Assembly: GCA_964386565.1 (NCBI GenBank)
Contig: CAYLRU010000007.1
Span: 52,595 to 116,594 of the forward strand
DNA length: 64,000 nt
Direction of reading: 5' to 3'
Origin: CAYLRU01 sp964386565
GTDB taxonomy: Bacteria > Desulfobacterota > Desulfobacteria > Desulfobacterales > UBA5616
Part shown: positions 33,184-41,402 of the stretch, piece after piece
How the letters are laid out: the number at the start of each line of letters is the position of its first letter
How positions within the stretch are numbered: the stretch's first letter is position 1
Notes under the pieces: model-generated
Databases searched by the model: none
Told to the model about the DNA's origin: nothing
The model's input: the letters and a program-made list of their open reading frames with translations, nothing else
Position numbers and translations under genes: made by a program

Positions 33184-33326
33184 GGCATCTCCTCATGTTT
33201 TTTAGGGTTTCGATCCTTGTGCCGATCCACGGCTTTGAGGCCGAACACCCGTGAAAAGGTCTCCGTTGCCTTGTCAAGATCTTCCACGGCAACGGTAATA
33301 TGATCCAACCGCGTAATTCGCATCAT
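33180..33326 (-). CDS. Truncated VOC (glyoxalase-like) gene
   Basis: Only 48 codons from ATG 33326 (MMRITRLDHITVAVEDLDKA), preceded by AAGGAAGAG. The first ~37 residues match the opening beta-alpha-beta of the vicinal oxygen chelate fold (glyoxalase / methylmalonyl-CoA epimerase), including the metal-ligand His of LDHITVAVEDL. The rest of the domain is missing, and the frame ends in polar NPKKHEEMP. It overlaps the Fe-S gene by ATGA. Either a gene remnant or a retained leader that couples translation of the next gene. No enzyme activity is expected. Confidence 0.55.
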   Translation of the reverse strand: MMRITRLDHITVAVEDLDKATETFSRVFGLKAVDRHKDRNPKKHEEMP

Positions 33327-33420
33327 GATCTCTTCCTTTTTTTCGAAACCGATTCCGGGCAAATTTTAAGTGAGCTTCTTATTCATTTGTCTTTCATGAC
33401 GTTCTCCTGCAGTTGCGATC

Positions 33421-34671
33421 TCAGCCGCTGCTTTTTGCCAACACCGATTGGGGGATTGGTTTCATGAAAACGGCGATCAGTCCGCAAACCAGCATCAAAG
33501 GAATAAAGAAGTAAAAAACAGGCAGATAAGAGTTATAGGCATCGAAAATATAACCTGCGCCCACCGGTCCGATGGCCCCGCCGATGGTACCCATGATGTT
33601 CAAAATACCGTACAGGGTGGCAAAATTCTTCACACCCAGATAATCTCCGGTCAACAAGGGGTTTATGACCAGGGGGGCACCGCATGCGAAGCCGTATATG
33701 CTGGCGAAAACCAGCACAACCCAATACGGACTGGCAAAAATGAGAAACCCGATGGAGATTGAAAACAAAACACATGAAATGGCCATGGCGACTTTGGCAC
33801 CCCATCGATCCGCCAGTGGACCAAAAGCGATCTTCCCGAGAACCATGGCCCCCATCACCAAGCTCCAGGCAAAAGCCGCCCGCGTGGGTGAATGGCCCAG
33901 ATCGGTCAGGTAGGCAACGCAATGGTTGCCCAGACCGCCATAGGCCACGGAAAGAATCAGCATGATGGCGGCAATCTGCCAGAACACCTTCAAAGAAAAA
34001 GCATCCTTGACACCGACACCCCGGACTTCATCTGCTGATGCATCTTCCGATTTTCCCTGTTGATAGGGCTTCAGGCCCATTTCCACGGGATGGGTTCGGA
34101 TGACAAAAAGAATCAGAGGAATCACCACGATTAAAATGGTGCTGCCGCTTGCGACAAATGCGGTCCGCCACCCGTAATTCAGGATAATCCAGTTGGCCAC
34201 CGGCGACATGACCATACCGCCGAAACTTGTACCCACAAAAGCGGCGCTCATGGCTGCTCCGCGGCGTGAGATGAACCAGTTCGAGATGAGGAGAGAACAG
34301 GGAATGATGGTGGAACACATTAACCCGAGACCGATGCATCCGAAAAGAACATACAAATGCCACAGCTCGGTAATCCGGCTTTCGATAATAATGCTGATAC
34401 CCACCACGGCCGCGCCGATGGCCATCACCTTTTTAGCGCCGATTCGATCAATCACGGTGCCTGCCACCGGCGAGGCAATGGCGGAAACCACGGATCCCAC
34501 CAGAAGGGCCACAGCCAACTCCCCTCTTCCCCAATTCATGCTTTCGGCGATGGGTTTTAAGAAAACGGGAAAGGTATTAAAAACCATTCCCCAGAGAAAA
34601 AAAAGAATGAAAAAACAGGCGGCGGTAATGTAAAAACCATAAAAGAACCGTGGTGAGCGTGGAGAATTCAT
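33421..34671 (-). CDS. MFS transporter (monocarboxylate/OFA-like)
   Basis: Major facilitator permease, about 416 residues, twelve predicted transmembrane helices. The first loop motif DRIGAKKVMAIGAA (motif A) and the mirrored DRWGAKVAMAISCV in the second half are clear, with charged central loop GKSEDASADEVRG. MFS members of this shape move organic anions such as monocarboxylates or oxalate/formate with protons or by exchange. A TTG at 34677 is possible, but ATG 34671 with GGGAG ten bases upstream is preferred. It sits between the ThDP enzyme and the Fe-S/CoA transferase genes, so it probably imports their substrate. Confidence 0.88.
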   Translation of the reverse strand: MNSPRSPRFFYGFYITAACFFILFFLWGMVFNTFPVFLKPIAESMNWGRGELAVALLVGSVVSAIASPVAGTVIDRIGAKKVMAIGAAVVGISIIIESRITELWHLYVLFGCIGLGLMCSTIIPCSLLISNWFISRRGAAMSAAFVGTSFGGMVMSPVANWIILNYGWRTAFVASGSTILIVVIPLILFVIRTHPVEMGLKPYQQGKSEDASADEVRGVGVKDAFSLKVFWQIAAIMLILSVAYGGLGNHCVAYLTDLGHSPTRAAFAWSLVMGAMVLGKIAFGPLADRWGAKVAMAISCVLFSISIGFLIFASPYWVVLVFASIYGFACGAPLVINPLLTGDYLGVKNFATLYGILNIMGTIGGAIGPVGAGYIFDAYNSYLPVFYFFIPLMLVCGLIAVFMKPIPQSVLAKSSG

Positions 34672-34772
34672 AAGCAAAAGACTCCCTTCTGACGGTTACA
34701 CGTTAAAATCCCGAACCCATACGCCTCGTTTACAATTCACGATATACGCCCAATATCCAAACGCCTGATTCC

Positions 34773-36458
34773 CTATCCCCGGTTCACTTCCCCCGGCCCC
34801 TTGCCCTCCGTCCTGACTTCCAGGACATACGGCTTGTTCCGGTCAAGCGCTTCCAGTATGGCCGGTTTGATATCATCCGGCCGGGTGATGCTTTTGCCGT
34901 CCACCCCCATGCTGCGGGCAAGTCCGACAAAATCCAGGGGCGGATCCTGAAAATCCATGAATGCATACGGTGTTTCGGTCTTGATGTTCTGGAGGGTGAT
35001 ATATCGATGCATGTTATATTTCAGGATTCTGTAGCCCTGGTTGCTCAAGATGATATATACTACCGGGATGTCGTGACTTGCGGCAGTCCAGAAACTCTGG
35101 ACGGTGTACATGGCTGAACCATCGCCCACCAATGCGATAACCGGATGATCAGGCTTCGCCAGCTTGACGCCCAGAGCCCCCGGCAGCCCCTGGCCGATAC
35201 CACCGCCGTGATTTCCGAACAGGGTGCCCGGCCGTTCAAAGGGAATCGACGAAATCAGGTCTATATAGGCGGTAATCGCCTCATTATAGATGATCGCGTT
35301 TTCCGGCAGGCAGGCTTTCAGGTCCGCCATCAGGCGGACCGGAGCAATAGGAATGTTGTTCCACCGTTTTTCAGTGTTCTCGACAAACACCCTGTCCACA
35401 ATCTTTTTCTGCTCCGCCATTTCCGCACACCGTTTTTCAGCACCCTGCCTGCCGTTCCTGGTCATTTGCTCCGCCACACGTTGTTCAAGCAATGCCAATC
35501 CCTGTTTGGGATTTGCCAAAATACCGACATCCACCGGAATGTTTTTACCGATTTCCCATGATGCATCATCAAGATGAATCAGCTTGCAGTGGTCCGGAAG
35601 GGGGGATCCCTCTGCATAAAACACCGCATCAAAAAGCCGGGCGCCCACTGCAAGGATCACATCTGTATTGCCGAGCATTTGGCGGGTAATGGGAGCTTCT
35701 CCGGGAAGCAGGCCTTTAAACTGGGGATGGGATGTGGGGAAATTCAATGCTCCCATCATCAGGGTATTCCAGACCGGCGCCCCCAACGTTTCCGCCAGCC
35801 GAACAAGCTCTTCCTGGGCATTGGCCGCAGACACACCGTCACCGCAAATGATGCCCGGGGCCGCTGCATTTGCCAGAATGTCCGCCGCAGCATCAACGGC
35901 CTCGGGACTCGGGCGGACATCGCGATGGAAAACACCCAAATCCGGTATGTCCATAAATGCCTCATCATCCAGGACATCTCCCGGAAGAGCCACGAACACG
36001 GGGCCCCGGGGCGGGTCCTGGGCGATTTTAAACGCTCGGGACATGATCAGGGGGATGTCTTTGGTATGCTGAATTTGAACCGCCCACTTGGTTAAAGGTT
36101 TGGCCATGGCCACCAAGTCATGGGAAAGCAGGGGCTCATGAATCAGCATCCGGCTGTCCTGCTGTCCCGCGGTAACCACCAGGGGCATCCTGCCCATGGC
36201 GGCGTTATACAAGGACCCCATGGCGTTTCCCAGGCCCGGCGCCACGTGTAGATTCACCACGCCCGTCTCACCCGAAGCATTGGCGTACATATGGGCCATG
36301 GTCAATGCCACCGCTTCCTGAAGGGCCAGGATATATCGTATTTGCGGGTGCCCGTGGAGCGCCGTGATCAGGCCGAATTCCGTGGTTCCCGGATTTCCGA
36401 ATACGTATTTTACACCCTGCTTTTCCAGAATCTTTATTAACGCTTCCCGTCCCTTCAT
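34773..36458 (-). CDS. Thiamine-diphosphate enzyme, benzoylformate-decarboxylase-like
   Basis: ThDP-dependent enzyme of the acetolactate synthase/2-oxoacid decarboxylase family, 561 residues. FGNPGTTEFGLI has the Pro-Gly then Glu seen in this family. The catalytic Glu is in ILALQEAVALTMA, and LHVAPGLGNAMG plus VTAGQQDSRML line up with benzoylformate decarboxylase (NLHSAAGTGN; VTAGQQ). The ThDP/Mg motif is GDGSAMYTVQSFWTAASHDIP (GDG..N type). It would decarboxylate a 2-oxo acid to an aldehyde. It has no ACT or acetolactate-specific partner nearby. ATG has AAAGGGAAAGGG upstream. Substrate unknown; an aromatic or branched 2-oxo acid is possible. Confidence 0.87.
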   Translation of the reverse strand: MKGREALIKILEKQGVKYVFGNPGTTEFGLITALHGHPQIRYILALQEAVALTMAHMYANASGETGVVNLHVAPGLGNAMGSLYNAAMGRMPLVVTAGQQDSRMLIHEPLLSHDLVAMAKPLTKWAVQIQHTKDIPLIMSRAFKIAQDPPRGPVFVALPGDVLDDEAFMDIPDLGVFHRDVRPSPEAVDAAADILANAAAPGIICGDGVSAANAQEELVRLAETLGAPVWNTLMMGALNFPTSHPQFKGLLPGEAPITRQMLGNTDVILAVGARLFDAVFYAEGSPLPDHCKLIHLDDASWEIGKNIPVDVGILANPKQGLALLEQRVAEQMTRNGRQGAEKRCAEMAEQKKIVDRVFVENTEKRWNNIPIAPVRLMADLKACLPENAIIYNEAITAYIDLISSIPFERPGTLFGNHGGGIGQGLPGALGVKLAKPDHPVIALVGDGSAMYTVQSFWTAASHDIPVVYIILSNQGYRILKYNMHRYITLQNIKTETPYAFMDFQDPPLDFVGLARSMGVDGKSITRPDDIKPAILEALDRNKPYVLEVRTEGKGPGEVNRG

Positions 36459-36677
36459 ATTGATCCCTTTCCCTTTTAACGGCTCCGTAAAAAATATGGG
36501 AATGCCGTCTTCTGAAAATCCCGGGCTTTTATCTCAAGCCGCGATTGACCGTCAACACATCTTTTTAAAAACTTAAACCGCAATACCGTTAACCTGGTTT
36601 TGACTTCTCTCACCTTTCCCGCAAATCGGGCCCTGCTTTTATCTGAACCGTCAAGGTGCCAAGGGGTATTCCTGTTC

Positions 36678-36748
36678 TTACGAATCGAACGGACGATTCG
36701 TAAAAGGAACCGTATTTATTCAGACTTAAGTTAATGGCATTGACTTAA
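36678..36748. repeat. Two-hairpin composite repeat (family D), copy 1
   Basis: First part: TTACGAATCG(AACGGA)CGATTCGTAA, a perfect 10-bp stem at 36678-36703. Second part: TTAAGTTAATG-G-CATTGACTTAA at 36726-36748, an 11-bp inverted repeat with one mismatch. A related pair lies at 41303-41371. It is between the SDR stop and the ThDP-enzyme start on the minus strand. The rest of 36459-36752 shows no gene. Confidence 0.5.
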
Positions 36749-36752
36749 AACT

Positions 36753-37586
36753 TCATAAAACCATTCCGCCGTTGGGGCTGATCACCTGTCCCACGATGTA
36801 ATCGGCATCCTCCGTGGCCAGATAGACCACTGCACTGGCGATTTCATCGGGTTTTCCCATTCTTCCGATGGGTTTGCGTGAGGTAATAATGGCTTTTACT
36901 TCCGGCGTCATGGTATCCAGCAGGGGGGTATCCACATATCCAGGCGCAACGGCATTGACCGTAATGCCGGAAGCGATGACTTCCAGGGCTACGGACTTGG
37001 TAAAAGCGATAATCGCGCCCTTGGCGGCGGAATAAGAAGGAGCGCCGGGGCATCCCTGCATGCCGCAAATCGACGCCATGTTGATAATCTTTCCGCTTCT
37101 CTTTTCTTCCATTATTTTCAATGCTTCACGCGTGCAATAAAAGGTGCCGTTTAAATGAATATTTATCATGGAATGCCAGTATTCATCTTTGAGAGATGAT
37201 GTGATCCGCATACCGTCCTGGGCCTTGCCCAGTGTCACCACCTCTTCTGCCATTCTTAGATATGTGGCATTGACTTTATCCGTATAATCCGACCAGTTGG
37301 GAAATGCACTGATCCCCGCGTTGTTTACCAGGATATCGATTGTTCCCCATTGGGATTTCAGTTTTACGAACATTTCCTTAACCTGATCGACGTTTCCCAC
37401 ATCCGCCTGAAGGCCGATGCCCTGTGCCCCTTTTTCCTTAAGGGCGGAAAGGGTATTTTCGATTCCCTGGGGATTGATGTCGTTGACGGCGATTTTCGCC
37501 CCTTCGCCAGCCATCTGCAGGGCAATGGCTTTTCCAAACCCGGAACCCGCACCGGTAATCAAGGACACTTTATCTTTAAGCTTCAT
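36753..37586 (-). CDS. Short-chain dehydrogenase/reductase
   Basis: Classical SDR, 277 residues. The cofactor motif is LITGAGSGFGKAIAL (TGxxxGxG); NNAGIS is present; the catalytic Tyr-Lys is YSAAKGA (YxxxK), and SICGMQ lies before it with the Ser. The C-terminus ends VVYLATEDADYIVGQVISPNGG, typical of FabG-like SDRs. It reduces or oxidises an alcohol/ketone with NAD(P). It follows the ThDP enzyme in the catabolic block on the same strand but after a 294-base gap, so it may be separately transcribed from the divergent promoter region on its right. AAAGGAG precedes the ATG. Confidence 0.93.
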   Translation of the reverse strand: MKLKDKVSLITGAGSGFGKAIALQMAGEGAKIAVNDINPQGIENTLSALKEKGAQGIGLQADVGNVDQVKEMFVKLKSQWGTIDILVNNAGISAFPNWSDYTDKVNATYLRMAEEVVTLGKAQDGMRITSSLKDEYWHSMINIHLNGTFYCTREALKIMEEKRSGKIINMASICGMQGCPGAPSYSAAKGAIIAFTKSVALEVIASGITVNAVAPGYVDTPLLDTMTPEVKAIITSRKPIGRMGKPDEIASAVVYLATEDADYIVGQVISPNGGMVL

Positions 37587-37944
37587 TTAAAACTCCTTTC
37601 GTTGGAAAGCCTTTGGATTATTGGATTTGTCATATAAAACAGCTTGTTTTTCTTCGGTTTTTAAGGTCTGGGAATATCGCACCCCTGCCGACGTTTTGTA
37701 GAGGCAGATGGCAAATCGCCGGAATGATTGCACACCTTATAGCGAATTTCGGTGAAGAATACAAACCCAATATGCACTTTTAAGGCAGCGAATTTACAAT
37801 CAGAATCATGTTTGACAATCCCGAACAACAATTAGTGCGATTGGTTATTTTTTGTTTGACAATCCAACAGAAACATTATCATCTAAGCCATTTTGCTGGA
37901 TTGCGGTATTGCATCCCCTTTTCTATCATTACAGGAAAATATAA
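37587..37944. promoter_or_regulatory. Divergent region with a 13-bp direct repeat
   Basis: About 360 bases between the SDR (minus) and an MFS permease (plus). TGTTTGACAATCC occurs twice, at 37809-37821 and 37853-37865, 44 bases apart (about four helical turns). Each holds TTGACA. The second is 80 bases before the permease ATG and may be a -35 element and/or an operator for a regulator that is not encoded in the window. Confidence 0.45.
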
Positions 37945-39213
37945 ATGACATCTTCACCCCGAAAGCCCGGATTTTACGGCTGGAAAAATGTAGCGGTTCT
38001 TTTTTTCATTTATATGTTTACACTGGGCATGGTGTTTTACGGCTACTCCGCCATTTTCCCGGCCATGATCAAGGCCATGGGCTGGAACAGGGGCACGGCA
38101 TCCATTGCGTATACCATCAACATGCTGCTCAGCGGCACCCTGATCCCCCTGGTGGCATTCTCCATCAACAAAATCGGAACCCGCAAGACCATCCGTATCG
38201 GACTGGTTTTACTGTTGATCAGCGCCGCACTTTTAGCGACTGTTACATCGCGGATGTGGCAATGGATTGTTTTATGGGGCATATTCGGCGGGCTGGGATT
38301 TGCTTTTGCAGGCCTCGTCTCGGTTCAGACACCGCTGATGTACTGGTTTAATGTCAACAGGGCCACGGCCATCGGCATCGTGATGACCGGTGCTCCGGCC
38401 GGGGGATTCATTGCCCAGCCGTTTTACACATGGCTCATCGGCCAAACCCACACCTGGCGGTCAGGATGGCTGGTCGGAACCGGTTTTTTATTATCCGCAC
38501 TGGCCCTTTCCTTTTTGATTGTCAATACGCCCAAAGACATGGGCCAGCATTCCGACGGGATTGACCCTGAAAAAAGCATGACACCCGAAATCACTAAAAA
38601 AGCCACTGCCCGCACCTATCGGACCCAGGACACATGGCTGTTAAACGAGGTGATCAGAACGCCGGCATTCTGGCTGGTAATCGTCTTCTGGATCAGCCAT
38701 GTGATGCCCATCATTCTCATGACCAGTCATGGCGTGCTTCATTTTACGGATTCGGGTTTTTCATCCATGCAGGCCGCTTCCATCCTGAGTCTTTTGATCA
38801 TGGCCAGTGCCATTTCCCGGTTCCCTTCGGGTTGGCTGGGAGACCGGATTGAACCCCGATGGATCATTACAGCATCCATGGCAGGCATGTTCATCGCCTA
38901 CATCGGCCTGTGGAGATTAACCGATTATCCGCTCATCATTGTTTCAGCCCTGGTTTACGGGCTTTGCCACGGATCCCAGCTCATCATGTTTCCATCATTG
39001 ATCGGCAATTATTTCGGTCCGGATCGTTTTACCGCCATCAACGGGGTCATCGCCCCCCTTTCCATCGGATTCAGTGCCGTCGTGCCGGTAGGCGGGGGAT
39101 ATATTTTCGAGAAAACAGGGAATTACAATGCCGCCTTCATTACGCTGATATTTCTGCTGATGATCGGCTTCACGGCGTCATTATTCCTGGCACCACCGGT
39201 CAGGAAAAAATAA
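37945..39213 (+). CDS. MFS transporter
   Basis: Second major facilitator permease of the block, 422 residues, about twelve membrane helices; opens GFYGWKNVAVLFFIYMFTLG. Motif A is diverged but NKIGTRKTIRIGL sits at the loop 2/3 position and GDRIEPRWIITASM at loop 8/9. It is related in style to the first permease (FYGxxN-terminus of OFA/monocarboxylate carriers). It is divergent to the SDR, with a shared regulatory region. Weak ribosome binding site (AGGAAAATATAA). Confidence 0.87.
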   Translation: MTSSPRKPGFYGWKNVAVLFFIYMFTLGMVFYGYSAIFPAMIKAMGWNRGTASIAYTINMLLSGTLIPLVAFSINKIGTRKTIRIGLVLLLISAALLATVTSRMWQWIVLWGIFGGLGFAFAGLVSVQTPLMYWFNVNRATAIGIVMTGAPAGGFIAQPFYTWLIGQTHTWRSGWLVGTGFLLSALALSFLIVNTPKDMGQHSDGIDPEKSMTPEITKKATARTYRTQDTWLLNEVIRTPAFWLVIVFWISHVMPIILMTSHGVLHFTDSGFSSMQAASILSLLIMASAISRFPSGWLGDRIEPRWIITASMAGMFIAYIGLWRLTDYPLIIVSALVYGLCHGSQLIMFPSLIGNYFGPDRFTAINGVIAPLSIGFSAVVPVGGGYIFEKTGNYNAAFITLIFLLMIGFTASLFLAPPVRKK

Positions 39214-39256
39214 CATTTTTCACTTTTTCGCATAGAAAAACGGGATAAAATCGGTT

Positions 39257-40285
39257 TCATTCCCCTTTGATTACTTTTTGTAAAAGCGTTCTGTAATAGG
39301 CATAATTTTCAAACCGGACATCCTCCCTGACACGTCCGTCAGCCAGGGGGATATATCCGCCCTGTTCAAGAAGCGGCGGCACTTTTTCCATGATTTCACG
39401 ATAAACAGCGTCCTTTCCGTGCCTCAGCGCATCCAGATCGATTCCGCCGATCAGTCGCAAATCTCTGCCGAACTCTTTTCGAATCGACCGGTAGTCCATG
39501 GCCTCGCAATTGACCTCGCACGCCCATAAACAGGTAAATCCCCATTTTATGATACTTGGAATCAGAATCCGTGAGTTGGCATAAGTCCTGAAAATAATGG
39601 TCTTCACGCCGTGTTGCCGTAAAACATCCATAACCGGGGTGTAACTTCTTAACACCAGGTCCTCATACATTTTCGGCGAAATCAACGGTTTGTCGTTTCC
39701 GCCGATGGGCTCGCTGAATATGGCGGCATCCACCTCAACCTCTTTTAAAACCCGTTTTGCCAGGTCGGCGCAAAACTGTCCCTGGATTATCATGATCTGC
39801 CTGACGACATCGGGCTGATCCACGATGAGATCCATGACATCTTTAAACCTGTCCCAGGTCTGAACGCCCATGGTCAGAAACAGGCCGCGGTGGATTCTCA
39901 ACATCTTCACGGCGCCATCGTCCGGGGCGGATGATAAAAACTCAGGCCAGTCCACGGGCAGACGTCCCGAACCTTCCGGGTTAAGCCGTCTCCGAAAATC
40001 CGCCAGGTCCGATCCGGTCTTGGGCAACTTTTCAATCTCCGGCTTGGGGTCCAGGTCCAGGATAATTTCCCGACGCCGGTCTGAAGGGAACAACCGGCCC
40101 AGATCCGATCCTTTGGCCAATCCCTGGCCGTACCAAGCCTCCAGCACCTCATCCCGTATCCCTTCCTCAAAATAAGGGACATGGTCGGGTGTCTCGAATT
40201 TCATCGTTTGCCGGAATCTTTCACGGCTTGCCATTTTATTTTTTGACATGACAAAAACGATACAAGGGGTTACAGCGTCAAGCAC
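39257..40285 (-). CDS. Uroporphyrinogen decarboxylase-family protein
   Basis: UroD/MtaA/CmuA superfamily TIM barrel, 342 residues. It shows RERFRQTMKFETPDHVPYFE, the SEPIGGNDKPLISPKMYEDL region and the C-terminal GGYIPLADGRVREDVRFENY, as in methyltransferase-type UroD proteins. In sulfate reducers many of these transfer methyl groups to corrinoids. However, at the site where MtaA-type enzymes carry the zinc ligands His-x-Cys (after the strand TIIF) the sequence reads RTYAN, so the usual zinc site is absent. The substrate is unknown. The longest frame starts with GTG at 40285; ATG 40246 (MSKNKMASRERF) fits the family better but lacks a clear ribosome binding site. Confidence 0.82.
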   Translation of the reverse strand: MLDAVTPCIVFVMSKNKMASRERFRQTMKFETPDHVPYFEEGIRDEVLEAWYGQGLAKGSDLGRLFPSDRRREIILDLDPKPEIEKLPKTGSDLADFRRRLNPEGSGRLPVDWPEFLSSAPDDGAVKMLRIHRGLFLTMGVQTWDRFKDVMDLIVDQPDVVRQIMIIQGQFCADLAKRVLKEVEVDAAIFSEPIGGNDKPLISPKMYEDLVLRSYTPVMDVLRQHGVKTIIFRTYANSRILIPSIIKWGFTCLWACEVNCEAMDYRSIRKEFGRDLRLIGGIDLDALRHGKDAVYREIMEKVPPLLEQGGYIPLADGRVREDVRFENYAYYRTLLQKVIKGE

Positions 40286-40332
40286 TGAAAAAACGTATTT
40301 AAAACCGCGAGTTGAAGGTCATGAATCGACTC

Positions 40333-41238
40333 TTAACGCGATTCAGTATTCTTGGGATCCACATGAACAATGACCTTGTCCACCTGACCGATCTCCTCGT
40401 ATATGCAGGCTTCCACCGACTTTGCGATTTCATGCCCCTGGGTTACGCTTAAACGCCCGTCCACGACAATATGGATTTCCATCTGATACTGTCCGGCCAG
40501 ACTTCGGACCCTCAAGTCGTGTGTACCGATAACGCCATCCACGGACAACGAGCAGGCCTTTATTTTATGCAATACATCGGGCGGCGGGGCTGCGTCTGAA
40601 ATTTCCGTCAAGGTTTTTTTAAGAATATCCACCCCCACTTTGACAATAAAAAAAGATACGATCAACGCGGCTACCGCATCCAGAATATGCCAGGACGGGT
40701 TTATCCTGGCCCCGGTGATCCCGACCAATACCGCTACCGATGACAGGGCATCTGATCGATGATGCCATGCATTGGCAATGATGAGCTGACTCTTGATACG
40801 TTTTCCGATATAAACGGAATATCGATACAGCGCCTCCTTGAATATAATGGAAACGCCCGCCCCGGTTATCGCCAGAAAAGTGGGGTGATATTCCGTATGC
40901 CGATAAATGTTGATCAACGCCCCGCCGCCCAGATAAACAGCCGTAGCGACAAGAGCCAAACCGATAGAGGCGGATGCCAAGGTTTCTATTTTGCCGTGTC
41001 CGAAATGATGATCCTTGTCAGGGGGCTTCTGACCGATTTGCAGACCGAACAGCACCACGGCATCGGTAAACAGGTCGGAAACCGAGTGCACCGCATCTGC
41101 AACCAGGGCCTGGCTGTGACCGAAAATACCGGCCAACATCTTTAAAACGATTAATAATCCATTGACAAAGATGCCGACTACCGTAACGGACCTGGCTGAA
41201 TCCAATGGTTTTTTTTCATGACCGGTCATATTAAACAC
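40333..41238 (-). CDS. Cation diffusion facilitator (CDF) transporter
   Basis: CDF-family metal exporter, 301 residues, six predicted transmembrane helices and a C-terminal cytoplasmic ferredoxin-like domain. The transport-site motifs are ALVADAVHSVSDLFTD (helix 2) and AWHHRSDALSS (helix 5), i.e. xxxD and HHxxD, typical of Fe/Zn-type CDFs. DKDHHFGHGKIE is the His-rich loop motif. The C-terminal domain VDKVIVHVDP ends the fold. It exports divalent cations (Fe, Zn, Mn or Co) against protons. GTG start (41238) or ATG 41229; GGGAA lies upstream. Confidence 0.93.
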   Translation of the reverse strand: MFNMTGHEKKPLDSARSVTVVGIFVNGLLIVLKMLAGIFGHSQALVADAVHSVSDLFTDAVVLFGLQIGQKPPDKDHHFGHGKIETLASASIGLALVATAVYLGGGALINIYRHTEYHPTFLAITGAGVSIIFKEALYRYSVYIGKRIKSQLIIANAWHHRSDALSSVAVLVGITGARINPSWHILDAVAALIVSFFIVKVGVDILKKTLTEISDAAPPPDVLHKIKACSLSVDGVIGTHDLRVRSLAGQYQMEIHIVVDGRLSVTQGHEIAKSVEACIYEEIGQVDKVIVHVDPKNTESR

Positions 41239-41302
41239 GTGGTGGTTCCCTGTAAGATTTTGTTTTTTTGGGTTGGACCGTTAAATCGCCGAGCTTTTAT
41301 AT

Positions 41303-41371
41303 TTTTACGAATCAGGACGAATGAGTCGTAAAAGAAGGCCGTAATGATTCCGGCTAAAGTTCATGACATTG
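41303..41371. repeat. Two-hairpin composite repeat (family D), copy 2
   Basis: TTTTACGA (41303-41310) and TCGTAAAA (41326-41333) form an 8-bp stem; after GAAGGCCGTAATGATTCC comes TAAAGTTCATGACATTG, which resembles the second palindrome of copy 1. It lies in the 164-base gap between the CDF start and the end of the epimerase gene. Confidence 0.4.
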
Positions 41372-41402
41372 TTTTGTTCATATGACACTTTCCCGCTTTT
41401 TA

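Noticed and set aside
30825..36458. Oxalate utilisation set (Frc CoA transferase, oxalyl-CoA decarboxylase, OxlT permease)
   Set aside because: The composition fits, but the ThDP enzyme resembles benzoylformate decarboxylase (LHVAPGLGN, VTAGQQ) and not oxalyl-CoA decarboxylase. The CoA transferase has no formyl-CoA-specific hallmark that I can see.
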